A stretch of DNA of 6,798 nt from Burkholderiales bacterium (GCA_947371645.1 CANBQJ010000204.1:1-6798); one strand, 5' to 3'; positions 1-6,258 are shown, numbered from the stretch's first letter. Translations and numbers: made by a program. Notes: generated by a model not told the origin, from the letters alone.

Positions 1-375
1 CTGGGCCCGCTTGCTCGGGCTGTCGGCTTGGGCCGGCAGGTCTCGCACCAGGCCCCAGTCGGCGCGGCCGGTGAGCGGGTCCACCCACACGCGCCGCAGG
101 TGGCGCACGGTGCGCGGGCCGCGCTTGTCCTCCACCAGGTCTTGCAAGCTGGCCGGCCAGGCGCCGACTTGCCCACCCGGCACGTTGAGGCGATAGGACG
201 CGATGGCGGCACGGATCTCTTCGGCGCGGGCCACCATCTCGATCTCTTTTTCGCGGCGACGCTCGAAGGTCCAGTTCTGGCTGAGCGCCACGAGCGCGAC
301 GCCGCTCAGCGCCACCCACCACAGCAACATGAAGTAGGTGAAGCCGCCCTGCCCTGGTGCCGTGCCGGTGCGCAT
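1..375 (-). CDS. Pseudopilin-like protein lacking Glu5 (3' end outside window)
   Basis: The first 125 residues of a third pseudopilin, open to the window start. An 11-residue leader ends in APGQGG and is followed by FTYFMLLWWVALSGVALVAL, a prepilin-type cleavage site and hydrophobic helix. Position 5 of the mature protein is Met, not the near-invariant Glu. Beyond the membrane helix come TFERRREKEIEMVARAEEI, RAAIASYRLNVPGG and WPASLQDLVED. Next are RTVRHLRRVWVDPLTGR and ADWGLVRD, a pseudopilin-like helix plus a DP-containing strand region. Among known pseudopilins, GspK is the one that lacks Glu5 and sits at the tip, so a minor or tip role is plausible but unproven. The start ATG at 375 is 5 nt after the previous stop. 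The sequence GGTGA, which includes that stop codon, serves as its SD. Confidence 0.85.
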   Translation of the reverse strand, partial: MRTGTAPGQGGFTYFMLLWWVALSGVALVALSQNWTFERRREKEIEMVARAEEIRAAIASYRLNVPGGQVGAWPASLQDLVEDKRGPRTVRHLRRVWVDPLTGRADWGLVRDLPAQADSPSKRAQ

Positions 376-380
376 GGGCT

Positions 381-385
381 TCACC
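381..385 (-). promoter_or_regulatory. Shine-Dalgarno overlapping a stop codon, for the Glu5-less pseudopilin
   Basis: GGTGA lies 5 nt before the ATG at 375. Its last three bases are the TGA stop of the second pseudopilin gene, so a terminating ribosome is placed on the SD of the next gene. The same arrangement (GGTGA including the stop) occurs at the junction between the first and second pseudopilins. Confidence 0.6.
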
Positions 386-800
386 AGCTGTTGTAGGGCG
401 TGCCGTCCTGGCCACGACCGGATGCGCCGGAGCGCACGTCGGCCACGCGGCCCTTGACGGGCGCACTGGCTGCAGGTGGCAGCATCTGCCAGCTCTCCTT
501 CTGGCCGGTCACGGGGTCTTCAGGTATTTGACGCAGGTAGCCACGGGCCACCAGCTCGTCCAGCGAATCGGGGTAGCGGTCGCGGTCGGCCACGTACTTG
601 TCAATGGCGTCGCGCACGACGTTGAGCGTGGTCTTGAGGCTGGCGTCGCGGGCGCGGTCCACCGTGTGGCCGTAGTGCGGCGCCACGATGCTCACCAGCA
701 GCGCGATGATGGCCAGCACCACGATCAGCTCGATCAGCGTGAAGCCGCGCTGCGTTGCGGGCTGGGGGCGGCGTGTGCGACTCGACATGTGCATCACCAT
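381..800 (-). CDS. gspG: GspG-like pseudopilin, second of tandem pair
   Basis: This prepilin of about 139 residues is the best match to a major pseudopilin. The leader ends ATQRG/FTLIELIVVLAII, with Glu5 present, followed by the hydrophobic N-terminal helix. Then come LKTTLNVVRDAIDKYVADRDRYPDSLDELVARGYL and IPEDPVTG, the standard GspG core of helix, YP..L..L and IP.DP. The end, DVRSGASGRGQDGTPYNSW, aligns without gaps to the end of the preceding pseudopilin. The start is ambiguous. In-frame ATGs lie at 812, 806, 800, 794 and 788 because the initiation region is tandemly duplicated. I give 800, which has GGTGAT 4 nt upstream and lies just after the previous stop. The ATG at 788 has an identical SD at the same distance and gives a more ordinary 15-residue leader. 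Confidence 0.93.
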   Translation of the reverse strand: MVMHMSSRTRRPQPATQRGFTLIELIVVLAIIALLVSIVAPHYGHTVDRARDASLKTTLNVVRDAIDKYVADRDRYPDSLDELVARGYLRQIPEDPVTGQKESWQMLPPAASAPVKGRVADVRSGASGRGQDGTPYNSW

Positions 801-815
801 GTGCATCACCATGTG
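786..815 (-). repeat. Perfect 12-bp tandem repeat duplicating an SD-ATG initiation unit
   Basis: On the minus strand the unit CACATGGTGATG occurs twice and is followed by CACATG (2.5 perfect copies). Each full unit contains ATG, then GGTGAT, which is complementary to the 3' end of 16S rRNA, and the next unit supplies an ATG 4 nt downstream. The result is two identical SD-start modules for the second pseudopilin gene (ATGs at 800 and 788). The stop codon of the first pseudopilin (TGA, 808-806) lies inside the first GGTGAT. Twelve is a multiple of three, so gain or loss of a copy keeps the frame and adds or removes Met-Val-Met-His. Confidence 0.9.
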
Positions 816-1324
816 CGAAAGGCCGTGCCGTCCAGGCCCATGCCTTGCGCCTGCGAATAGACATCGAACACATCGGCGCCCGCAGCAGGTGCTTCAGGCG
901 GGCTGCTGTAGCTGCGCAAGCCCCAGGTGCGGGCATCGGGCACATCGGGGTCGGCCATCGGGTCGCGGGGCAGGCGGCGCAGGAAGTAGATCAGCCCACC
1001 CTTGGGCGATTGCGCATCACGCACTCCGGTGACCAGCACCTCCAGGCTGGGCGGGTAACCGCTGGCGTCCACGCGCTTCTCGATGCGGCCCTGGTCATAG
1101 GCACGCTTGTAGGCGTCCAGTGCATTGCGGATGGTGCGCAGGTTCTGCCTCAATTCAGACTCTCTGGCACGTTGCTTGTGCAGGCTGGCCAGCGGCATGG
1201 CGGCACTGGCCAGGATGCCGACGATGAGCACCACCACCACCATCTCGATGAGGGTGAAGCCCCGATGGCCACGGGCTTGGCCACGGGGCTGGCCACGTTC
1301 AAGGCTGATCGATGCGGGGCGCAT
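806..1324 (-). CDS. GspG-like pseudopilin, first of tandem pair
   Basis: This 172-residue class III (type IV pilin-like) prepilin has a 22-residue basic leader (from the ATG at 1324), then the cleavage site GHRG/FTLIEMVVV with Glu5 present, and a hydrophobic helix to about residue 42. The periplasmic part contains SELRQNLRTIRNALDAYKRA, SGYPPSLEVLVTG, LRRLPRDP and TWGLRSYSSPP. It ends in DVYSQAQGMGLDGTAFRTW, which corresponds to the C-terminal loop of GspG family members. The protein is longer than usual GspG (about 140 residues) because of extra residues before the C-terminal loop. The start is inside the secretin 3' end (26-nt overlap) and has only a weak SD (GAG 5 nt upstream), so translation probably depends on coupling. 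The leader is encoded by three imperfect 12-bp repeats. It is presumably processed by a prepilin peptidase encoded elsewhere. Confidence 0.92.
   Translation of the reverse strand: MRPASISLERGQPRGQARGHRGFTLIEMVVVVLIVGILASAAMPLASLHKQRARESELRQNLRTIRNALDAYKRAYDQGRIEKRVDASGYPPSLEVLVTGVRDAQSPKGGLIYFLRRLPRDPMADPDVPDARTWGLRSYSSPPEAPAAGADVFDVYSQAQGMGLDGTAFRTW
1262..1297 (-). repeat. Three imperfect 12-bp direct repeats in a prepilin leader
   Basis: On the minus strand three adjacent 12-bp units read CGTGGCCAGCCC, CGTGGCCAAGCC and CGTGGCCATCGG. They encode Arg-Gly-Gln-Pro, Arg-Gly-Gln-Ala and Arg-Gly-His-Arg in the basic leader of the first pseudopilin. They begin 1 nt after the secretin stop codon and end just before the cleavage glycine codon. 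Copy-number change would alter leader length without shifting frame. Confidence 0.8.
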
Positions 1325-3575
1325 GGAACTCGCTGGGTGGGTCGTTCTGCACGGGCTGCTGCGGCGCGGTGCCATCGGGGCTTGCGGGCTGGGCCGGCTT
1401 GATGTGCACGACCAGCGGGGCGGCGCCCGTGTCCAGCTCGATCTGGGTGTCGGCCTCGGTGGCCAGGCCCATCGCCTGCAAGGTCACCTGCTGCTGGCCA
1501 AAGGGTGGGATGCTGAGGCTGATGCGGTTGTTGCCGGCGTTCGGGCCATCGAAGGCCAGGAAGCCCGAGTCAATGGACAGGCTGGCCACGAGCGGCTTGC
1601 TGTCGGGGTTGCGCACCGAGATCACGAACATCGAGCCGGGCTGCACTTCTTCAGGGCCGCTGATCTGCGGCTGACGGCCACCACCTGCGCGCGATTGCAT
1701 GGCACGTTCACGCGGGCTCAGCGCCGCCCCACCGGCGCTGCCACCGAGGCCCGAGGTGCTGGCGCCATCGCGCAGGCTCATGGGCGACGCACCAGGCTGA
1801 GTCTCGGTGCCCGATTGCATGCCCGTGCCCGAACTGGCCGGCTGCACCAGGTTGCGCACGATGTGCGGCGTCAGGAGCATCACGATCTCGGTCTTCTTGC
1901 GCTCGTCGGTGGTCACGCCAAACAGGCGGCTCACCAGGGGCGCGTCATGCAGGTAAGGCAGGCCGGCGGTAGAGTGGCTTTCGGTGTCGTTGATCAGGCC
2001 GGCCAGCACCTGGGTTTCGCCATCGCGCAGGCGAAGCGTGGTGTTGGCCAGGCGCGTGCCCACCTGGTAGGCCACCGAGGTCTTGTCCGGGCTGGTGATG
2101 GTGTTGGTGATGCTGCTGACCTCCAGGCCCACCTTGATGGTGACGTCGTCGTCCAGCTGTACCTGGGGCTCGACTTCCAGCTTCAGGCCCACGTCCACAT
2201 AGGCGATGGACGTCGCGTTGGACACACCGCCATTGATGGGCGTGGACGTCGTGGAGAACACCGGCAACTTCTCGGCCAGCACCACCTTGGCCTTCTCGCG
2301 GTTGCGTGCACGGATCTTGGGGTTGGCCAGGATCTTGGTGTCTGACCCGCTGGCGGTGAGCGAGGCCACGGCCAAAGGGTTGGTGGTGAAGCCGGTCAGG
2401 CCCGCAGCCCCTTTGCCCACGATTGCGCTGCCATCGCTCAGCCCATAGCTGAGCGAGGTTGGCCACTTGATGCCCAGTGTCTCGGAGTCGCTCTTGGAGA
2501 TCTCCATCACCTCGATCTCCATCATCACTTCCGGGTCGGCGATGTCGATGCTCTGCATCAGGCGGTCGACCAGGCGGATGACCTCGGGCGTGTCGCGCAC
2601 CACCACCAGGTTGAGGCGTTCGTCCACGAACACATCGCGCGACTTGGCCACCGTGCGGATCAGGGTCTGGGCCTGCTTGGGGTCGGCGTTGGTGAGGTAG
2701 AAGGTACGGGTGACGGTGTCCAGCACATCACGCTGTTTTTGCTGCGTGGCCGGGAAGACCAGCACGGTGTTGTCGTTGAGCAGCTTGTAGCCCAGCTGCT
2801 GGGTGTTGAGGATGACGCGCATGGCCTCTTCCACCGTCGTGCCCTTGAGGTAGAGCGTGACCTTGGCGTCAGAGCGCACGTCCTTGTCGAACACGAAGTT
2901 GACATCGGCCGCACGGGCCAGGGCCTCGAACACCGTGCGCAGGCTGGCTTCGCGGAACTCCAGGGTCACGGGCTTGTCGGCCATGGCCAGCTGCAGCGTG
3001 CTCTGGCGACGCGTCTGGGCCTCGCGCAGCTCGTCGATGCTGGCCAGCTGCGAACGGGCCAGTGCGTTGCCGGCGTCTTCGGTGAGCACGGCGCGCAAGG
3101 CGGCCTCGGCCTTCTCATACGACTTGGCGTCCATGGCCTGCTGGGCCTCTTTCATCAGGCGCTCATGCCGCTGCGTGCGGGCCACCTCGGTGCGCAACCA
3201 GGCCACACGGGGGTGGGTGGGCGCGACCTGCTCCAGGCGGGCCAGGATCTCGGCCAGTTCGGCCTTGCGGCCCGCCGCCTTGAGTGACTCGGCCTGGGTG
3301 ATGAGGTCGGCCACGGCCAGGTCGCGTTGCATGACCAGTGCCTTGCGCAGGTCGCGGTCTTGCGGGCTTTGCTGCGCGGCCTTGACCAGGGTGTTCAGTG
3401 CGGCCTCGTTGTGGCCCTGGTCGGAGAGTTTGCGGGCCTCGTCGATGGCCTGGTTGGCGCAGGCAGAGAGCAACAGCATGGCCGCGCAACTGGCCCACAG
3501 CGGAGCCCTCAGCCAGGCCCTCGACAGACCGCGCTGCAGCAAAGCGGGACGCACGGAAAAGAAAGACAGGCTCAT
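1299..3575 (-). CDS. gspD: GspD/PilQ-family outer-membrane secretin lipoprotein
   Basis: This outer-membrane pore has 758 residues from the ATG at 3575, which forms ATGA with the previous stop. An upstream in-frame Met at 3656 lies inside the preceding gene and would bury the signal peptide. A lipoprotein signal ends in LLLSAC, so the mature protein begins at Cys39. Residues 41-190 are helical and TPR-like (for example EARKLSDQGHNEAALNTLV and KSYEKAEAALRAVL). The N0/STN-type domain spans about 195-278 (VTLEFREASLRTVFEALARA). One N1-type domain spans about 285-345. The secretin barrel domain spans about 350-577 and contains ILANPKIRARNREKAKV, VGLKLEVEPQV, LRDGETQVLAGLI, GLPYLHDAPLVSRLFG and TEIVMLLTPHIVR. 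A Gly/Ser-rich linker (about 580-640) leads to an additional beta-rich domain (about 641-725), possibly cohesin-like, and a Pro-rich tail. Only one N1-type repeat is evident, whereas canonical GspD has three. The family is certain. The gspD name is by best fit. Confidence 0.95.
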   Translation of the reverse strand: MSLSFFSVRPALLQRGLSRAWLRAPLWASCAAMLLLSACANQAIDEARKLSDQGHNEAALNTLVKAAQQSPQDRDLRKALVMQRDLAVADLITQAESLKAAGRKAELAEILARLEQVAPTHPRVAWLRTEVARTQRHERLMKEAQQAMDAKSYEKAEAALRAVLTEDAGNALARSQLASIDELREAQTRRQSTLQLAMADKPVTLEFREASLRTVFEALARAADVNFVFDKDVRSDAKVTLYLKGTTVEEAMRVILNTQQLGYKLLNDNTVLVFPATQQKQRDVLDTVTRTFYLTNADPKQAQTLIRTVAKSRDVFVDERLNLVVVRDTPEVIRLVDRLMQSIDIADPEVMMEIEVMEISKSDSETLGIKWPTSLSYGLSDGSAIVGKGAAGLTGFTTNPLAVASLTASGSDTKILANPKIRARNREKAKVVLAEKLPVFSTTSTPINGGVSNATSIAYVDVGLKLEVEPQVQLDDDVTIKVGLEVSSITNTITSPDKTSVAYQVGTRLANTTLRLRDGETQVLAGLINDTESHSTAGLPYLHDAPLVSRLFGVTTDERKKTEIVMLLTPHIVRNLVQPASSGTGMQSGTETQPGASPMSLRDGASTSGLGGSAGGAALSPRERAMQSRAGGGRQPQISGPEEVQPGSMFVISVRNPDSKPLVASLSIDSGFLAFDGPNAGNNRISLSIPPFGQQQVTLQAMGLATEADTQIELDTGAAPLVVHIKPAQPASPDGTAPQQPVQNDPPSEFHAPRIDQP

Positions 3576-4168
3576 CGCATCACAACTTGTTGGGTCAGGT
3601 TCAAGGGCAGGTAGGTCAGGCTCATGCGGCGCTCGTCCACACGGTCCACCCGCCACTGGCCTTCGATCACATCACCGGCCTTCACCACCCAGGTGGTGTC
3701 GGGGCCGCTGAGCACGGCGCCATCGTTGAAGCGGCCCACCCAGGGGTGGGGGAAGCGCGGTGCGGTGGGCGCGGGTGGCGCCACCACCACGACCTCGGTC
3801 GGCGGCGGCGGGCGCAGCACGGGCGCAGGGGGCGGGGTGGCGGCAGACCAGGCAGACGTGGCTCCGCTGGCCAGCCCTGATGCCTGCTGCTCACCTGCGC
3901 GGCCACGGGCCTGCCAGGCCTGCGCGCCTTGCACCAGGGCGTCGGCCGCCCAGGGGGCGATGGCGGCGATCTTGAGCTCGGCACGGGTGTCAGGCCTGCC
4001 ATGACCCGCTTGAGGGGCTGCATCGCCCTCAGGGCCACGGGTTTCATGCCGGGCACGCGCGCCACCATTGCCAGGCTTGGCGACGAGGTCGTCGTCGCCA
4101 CCCTGGGTTTGCAGGTAGGCGGTGGCGGCACCCACCACGGCCAGGGCCACCAACAAGCTGCGGTTCAT
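3572..4168 (-). CDS. GspC/PilP-like periplasmic connector, Pro-rich
   Basis: This 198-residue protein has an N-terminal membrane anchor (MNRSLLVALAVVGAATAYLQ). A low-complexity charged and Gly-rich region follows (about 21-60), then an Ala-rich helix (about 65-90) and a Pro-rich linker (about 111-138). A small C-terminal beta domain occupies about 139-198. That domain carries WVGRFNDG, AVLSGPDTTWVVKAGDVIEG and W-R-V-D-R, and ends LTYLPLNLTQ. This is the arrangement of the GspC HR / PilP domain, which binds the N0 domain of the secretin. Its position immediately upstream of the secretin fits that job. The start at 4168 is chosen over a much longer frame because AAAGGAG lies 7 nt upstream, it forms ATGA with the previous stop, and the hydrophobic anchor begins there. 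From memory, similar Burkholderiales genes are sometimes misnamed 'translation initiation factor', probably because of the Pro/Ala-rich composition. Confidence 0.82.
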   Translation of the reverse strand: MNRSLLVALAVVGAATAYLQTQGGDDDLVAKPGNGGARARHETRGPEGDAAPQAGHGRPDTRAELKIAAIAPWAADALVQGAQAWQARGRAGEQQASGLASGATSAWSAATPPPAPVLRPPPPTEVVVVAPPAPTAPRFPHPWVGRFNDGAVLSGPDTTWVVKAGDVIEGQWRVDRVDERRMSLTYLPLNLTQQVVMR

Positions 4169-4758
4169 GGCTGCGCTCCTTTGGCGCTTTGGCGCCACCA
4201 CAGGGACACGCTCACCTGGGCCACCACGGCTTCGTTTTGCACGCCATCGCGCTGCACGCTCAAGGCGTCCACGCTCAAGGCGGGTTCGCGCAGCAGCTGG
4301 GCCAGCCAGTTGCGCACGTCGACATAGCGGCCTTGCACGGGCATGGTCATGCGCTGGCGCCACAGGGTGTCGCCACCCTGGTCGGCCCAGTTCTGGCGCT
4401 GCCCCTGGTACTGCACCGACTGCACCTGCACGCCCTGTTCACGCGCCGCCTTGAGCACAGCACCTTGCAAAGCCACACGGCGCTCGGCCTGGGGCAGCTT
4501 GCGCCACAGGGCTTGCCAGGCCTGATCGGGGCTGTTGATGGCATCGGCGGTGGCCGCAGCAGCAGCCGGCGACAGCGCCGCGTCTTGCAAGGCGTGCCGC
4601 AGGTAGCGGGCATCAGAAGCCAGGCGGGAAGCCGCTTCCTGGCGGGCTGGCAACCAGGACCACTGCGTCCAGGCACAGCCTGCCAGCAAGGCCAGGCCCA
4701 GCGCCCCCGCCAGCCCCAATCGGCGCAGGCCTTGCGTCAACATGAAGGTGATGTTCAT
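4165..4758 (-). CDS. PilO/GspM-like inner-membrane platform protein
   Basis: This 197-residue protein has one N-terminal hydrophobic segment (about 11-31), a helical region and a C-terminal alpha/beta-like periplasmic domain (WRQRMTMPVQGRYVDVRNWLAQLL, then a beta-rich end SVSLWWRQ). The phrase MPVQGRYVDVRNWLAQLL resembles the PilO/GspM ferredoxin-like fold, in which a beta strand is followed by a helix carrying an F/W-L. It is expected to heterodimerise with the PilN-like product encoded just upstream. The start is an ATGA overlap with that gene, and Met6 (4743) is an alternative. The segment LLAGC at 24-28 matches a lipobox, which is odd for a PilO-type protein that should stay anchored in the inner membrane. 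It may be chance within a TM helix. Orthology is inferred from topology and order, and GspM versus PilO cannot be separated here. Confidence 0.8.
   Translation of the reverse strand: MNITFMLTQGLRRLGLAGALGLALLAGCAWTQWSWLPARQEAASRLASDARYLRHALQDAALSPAAAAATADAINSPDQAWQALWRKLPQAERRVALQGAVLKAAREQGVQVQSVQYQGQRQNWADQGGDTLWRQRMTMPVQGRYVDVRNWLAQLLREPALSVDALSVQRDGVQNEAVVAQVSVSLWWRQSAKGAQP
4176..4182 (-). promoter_or_regulatory. Strong Shine-Dalgarno for the GspC/PilP-like gene
   Basis: AAAGGAG lies 7 nt before the ATG at 4168, inside the end of the PilO-like gene. It is the best SD in the window and decides the start of the connector gene over the longer in-frame extension. Confidence 0.8.
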
Positions 4759-5405
4759 GGCTGCACCCCGGGCCAGCTGATCTCGGCGCGCCAGGTGTAG
4801 GGGCCGCGCGCGGTGTCCACCGGTGTCCCCAGCTTGTCGCGGCTCATGAGCTGGGCCTGCGGCCCCAAGGCCTGTGCCCAGCGCAAGGCGGCGGCGTCGT
4901 CCATCACGGCGGCGCTCATGCGGGCCCAGGCCAGTGCTTGCGGACCTGCCCCGAGGTTGGACAGGTCGAGGTTGAAGCCCAGCATCAGTGCGTGCTCGGC
5001 CTGCGCGGCCTCATCGGCCTGCTGCAAGGTGGCCATCCACGGGAAGCCCAGCCATTGCATCAGCTGTGCGGCACGTGCGGCGTTGCCGTCGTTGAGCAGG
5101 GCGGAGGCGGCGGCGTCCTTGCCCTCATCGGCATGGAGGGGGCGGGCGGCACGGGTCAGCGCCTGGGCCTGCACGTCCAGCTGGTGGCGGGCACGTTGCA
5201 GGCGCTGCACATCGGCCTGCGCCTGCGTCAGTGCTTCGTCGGCCTGCTGCGCTTGGGGCAGCACCCAGGCCAGGGCCGTGAGGCCAGCCAACAGCAGCAC
5301 CCAGGCCCAGCTGGCGGTGGGCAGGCGAGGCCCCGCCAGGTTGAGGGACTGTGTCCAGGCGGGCGCGGCGGCACGCGCCTGGGCCAGGCCGATCAGGCTG
5401 CTCAT
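4755..5405 (-). CDS. PilN/GspL-C-terminal-like inner-membrane platform protein
   Basis: This 216-residue bitopic inner-membrane protein probably pairs with the PilO-like product of the next gene to form the platform that links ATPase and secretin. It has a short cytoplasmic N-terminus containing SLNLAGPRLP, reminiscent of the conserved INLLP-type PilN N-terminal motif that binds PilM. One hydrophobic segment follows at about 32-50. A Gln/Ala-rich heptad-like helix at about 52-87 is probably a coiled coil. The periplasmic domain (about 100-216) ends in TWRAEISWPGVQP. Known PilN proteins are of similar length. The start is an ATGA overlap with the preceding stop and has GGAG 6 nt upstream. The assignment rests on topology, gene order and the N-terminal motif, since sequence similarity in this family is weak. 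Without an actin-like domain, it corresponds to PilN or to the membrane and periplasmic half of GspL, not to a full GspL. Confidence 0.8.
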   Translation of the reverse strand: MSSLIGLAQARAAAPAWTQSLNLAGPRLPTASWAWVLLLAGLTALAWVLPQAQQADEALTQAQADVQRLQRARHQLDVQAQALTRAARPLHADEGKDAAASALLNDGNAARAAQLMQWLGFPWMATLQQADEAAQAEHALMLGFNLDLSNLGAGPQALAWARMSAAVMDDAAALRWAQALGPQAQLMSRDKLGTPVDTARGPYTWRAEISWPGVQP

Positions 5406-6253
5406 GCCGGGCTCCAGACCGCAGCCTGGCCGCGCAAGAGGGGCAGGGCCACGGGCACGCAGCGGAAGGTCGCCGGGTGGCCATCGCCCGGCGCAAACGC
5501 CACTTCGGGCCCTTGTTCTGACAAGGCCAGTTCAACGCGGTGTGCCGTCGAGGCCTCATGGCGCTCACCCTTGGGCGCGTTCAGCGGCGCCCATGCCAGC
5601 TGAGTCAAGCGCCATGCAGGCTGACCCCAGCCGCGTTGCAGCCAGGATGCGGGCCTCTGCGGCGCTTCAGCTTGCGCATGCCAGGCCCAGCCGGGCTCGG
5701 CCAGGTGAAGCTTCAGAGGCGCTTCATGAGCCTGGGTCAGCATGCGCAGCCAGCGGGCCAACCCTCGCACCCACCAGGGGCCCAGCCACAGCAATTGCAC
5801 GCCATGGCGCGCGGCCACGTCCTGCAGCCCGCCGCTGAGCGCCAGCGGTGTCGCCGCCATCAAGGTGAAGCCGTCTGCTGGCGCTTCCTGCAACTGCCAG
5901 TGCGCCAGCACCTCAGGCTGGTTCATGTCCACATCCATGTAGTGGGCCCACTGCGCGAAGGCATCGGCCCAGCAAGTGGCCAGCGCCGCGCGCTCGGATT
6001 GCCCATGCGGCGCCAGGTGCCACAGGGTGGCCGCGCTGCTCAGGGCCAGCTCGCATCGGGCACCCGGGTGTTGCGCGCACCAGGCCTCGAAGGCGGCCAG
6101 CGGCGCTTGCCAGGCTTCGGGTTCATCGGCAGGCGTGTGGCCAGCCTCGGGACAGCTGAGGTACAGCGCATGCGGGCTGCGCAGCGTCTTCATGCGGCCG
6201 CGCCAGGCGCGCGCTGCAGTGGCCAGGCCGCCACGGACATCGTCAACGTTCAT
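5402..6253 (-). CDS. Trp-rich hypothetical protein in the PilM / GspL-cytoplasmic position
   Basis: I cannot assign this 283-residue protein to a family with confidence. It has no signal peptide, no clear membrane segment and no recognisable catalytic motif, so it is probably cytoplasmic. Tryptophan is very frequent (about 18 residues), including GPWW and GWAWH. It sits between the assembly ATPase and a PilN-like protein, the slot normally filled by PilM or by the cytoplasmic actin-like domain of GspL. Its alternation of beta-like stretches (ELALSS, HWQLQ, GFTLMAATPLAL, VQLLWLGP) with helices is compatible with a degenerate actin-like fold, but that is inference. Three in-frame starts exist: GTG at 6262, ATG at 6259 (TGATG with the gspE stop) and ATG at 6253. 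I chose 6253 because GGTGGAG lies 8 nt upstream. Its stop overlaps the next start as ATGA. That it is a real gene is well supported by the coupling and the context. The function is not. Confidence 0.8.
   Translation of the reverse strand: MNVDDVRGGLATAARAWRGRMKTLRSPHALYLSCPEAGHTPADEPEAWQAPLAAFEAWCAQHPGARCELALSSAATLWHLAPHGQSERAALATCWADAFAQWAHYMDVDMNQPEVLAHWQLQEAPADGFTLMAATPLALSGGLQDVAARHGVQLLWLGPWWVRGLARWLRMLTQAHEAPLKLHLAEPGWAWHAQAEAPQRPASWLQRGWGQPAWRLTQLAWAPLNAPKGERHEASTAHRVELALSEQGPEVAFAPGDGHPATFRCVPVALPLLRGQAAVWSPA
5412..5415 (-). promoter_or_regulatory. Shine-Dalgarno for the PilN-like gene
   Basis: GGAG lies 6 nt before the ATG at 5405 and supports that start together with the ATGA stop-start overlap. 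Confidence 0.6.
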
Positions 6254-6258
6254 CGCCA

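Noticed and set aside
786..815. The 12-bp repeats as a CRISPR or phase-variation frameshift switch
   Set aside because: The units are far too short and have no spacers, so they are not CRISPR. The 12-bp length preserves the frame, so on/off frameshifting is not expected.
1233..1254. Run of histidine codons in a plus-strand frame near 1233-1250, suggesting a metal-binding protein
   Set aside because: It is the antisense of the Val-rich hydrophobic helix (MVVVVL) of the first pseudopilin.
1125..2345. Long plus-strand open frame of 406 residues, and other long plus-strand frames (for example 2857-3711, 4813-5838, 5540-6463)
   Set aside because: They lie opposite well-supported minus-strand genes with clear family motifs. 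Their translations are low-complexity (Arg, Ala, His, Gly rich), as expected of shadow frames in GC-rich DNA.
3576..3656. N-terminal extension of the secretin to the Met at 3656
   Set aside because: It would overlap the connector gene deeply and put 27 hydrophilic residues before a good lipoprotein signal. The ATG at 3575 forms an ATGA overlap with the upstream stop.
4169..4363. 65-residue N-terminal extension of the GspC/PilP-like protein
   Set aside because: It is Arg-rich, out-of-frame coding of the PilO-like gene. The start at 4168 has a strong SD, the membrane anchor and the ATGA overlap.
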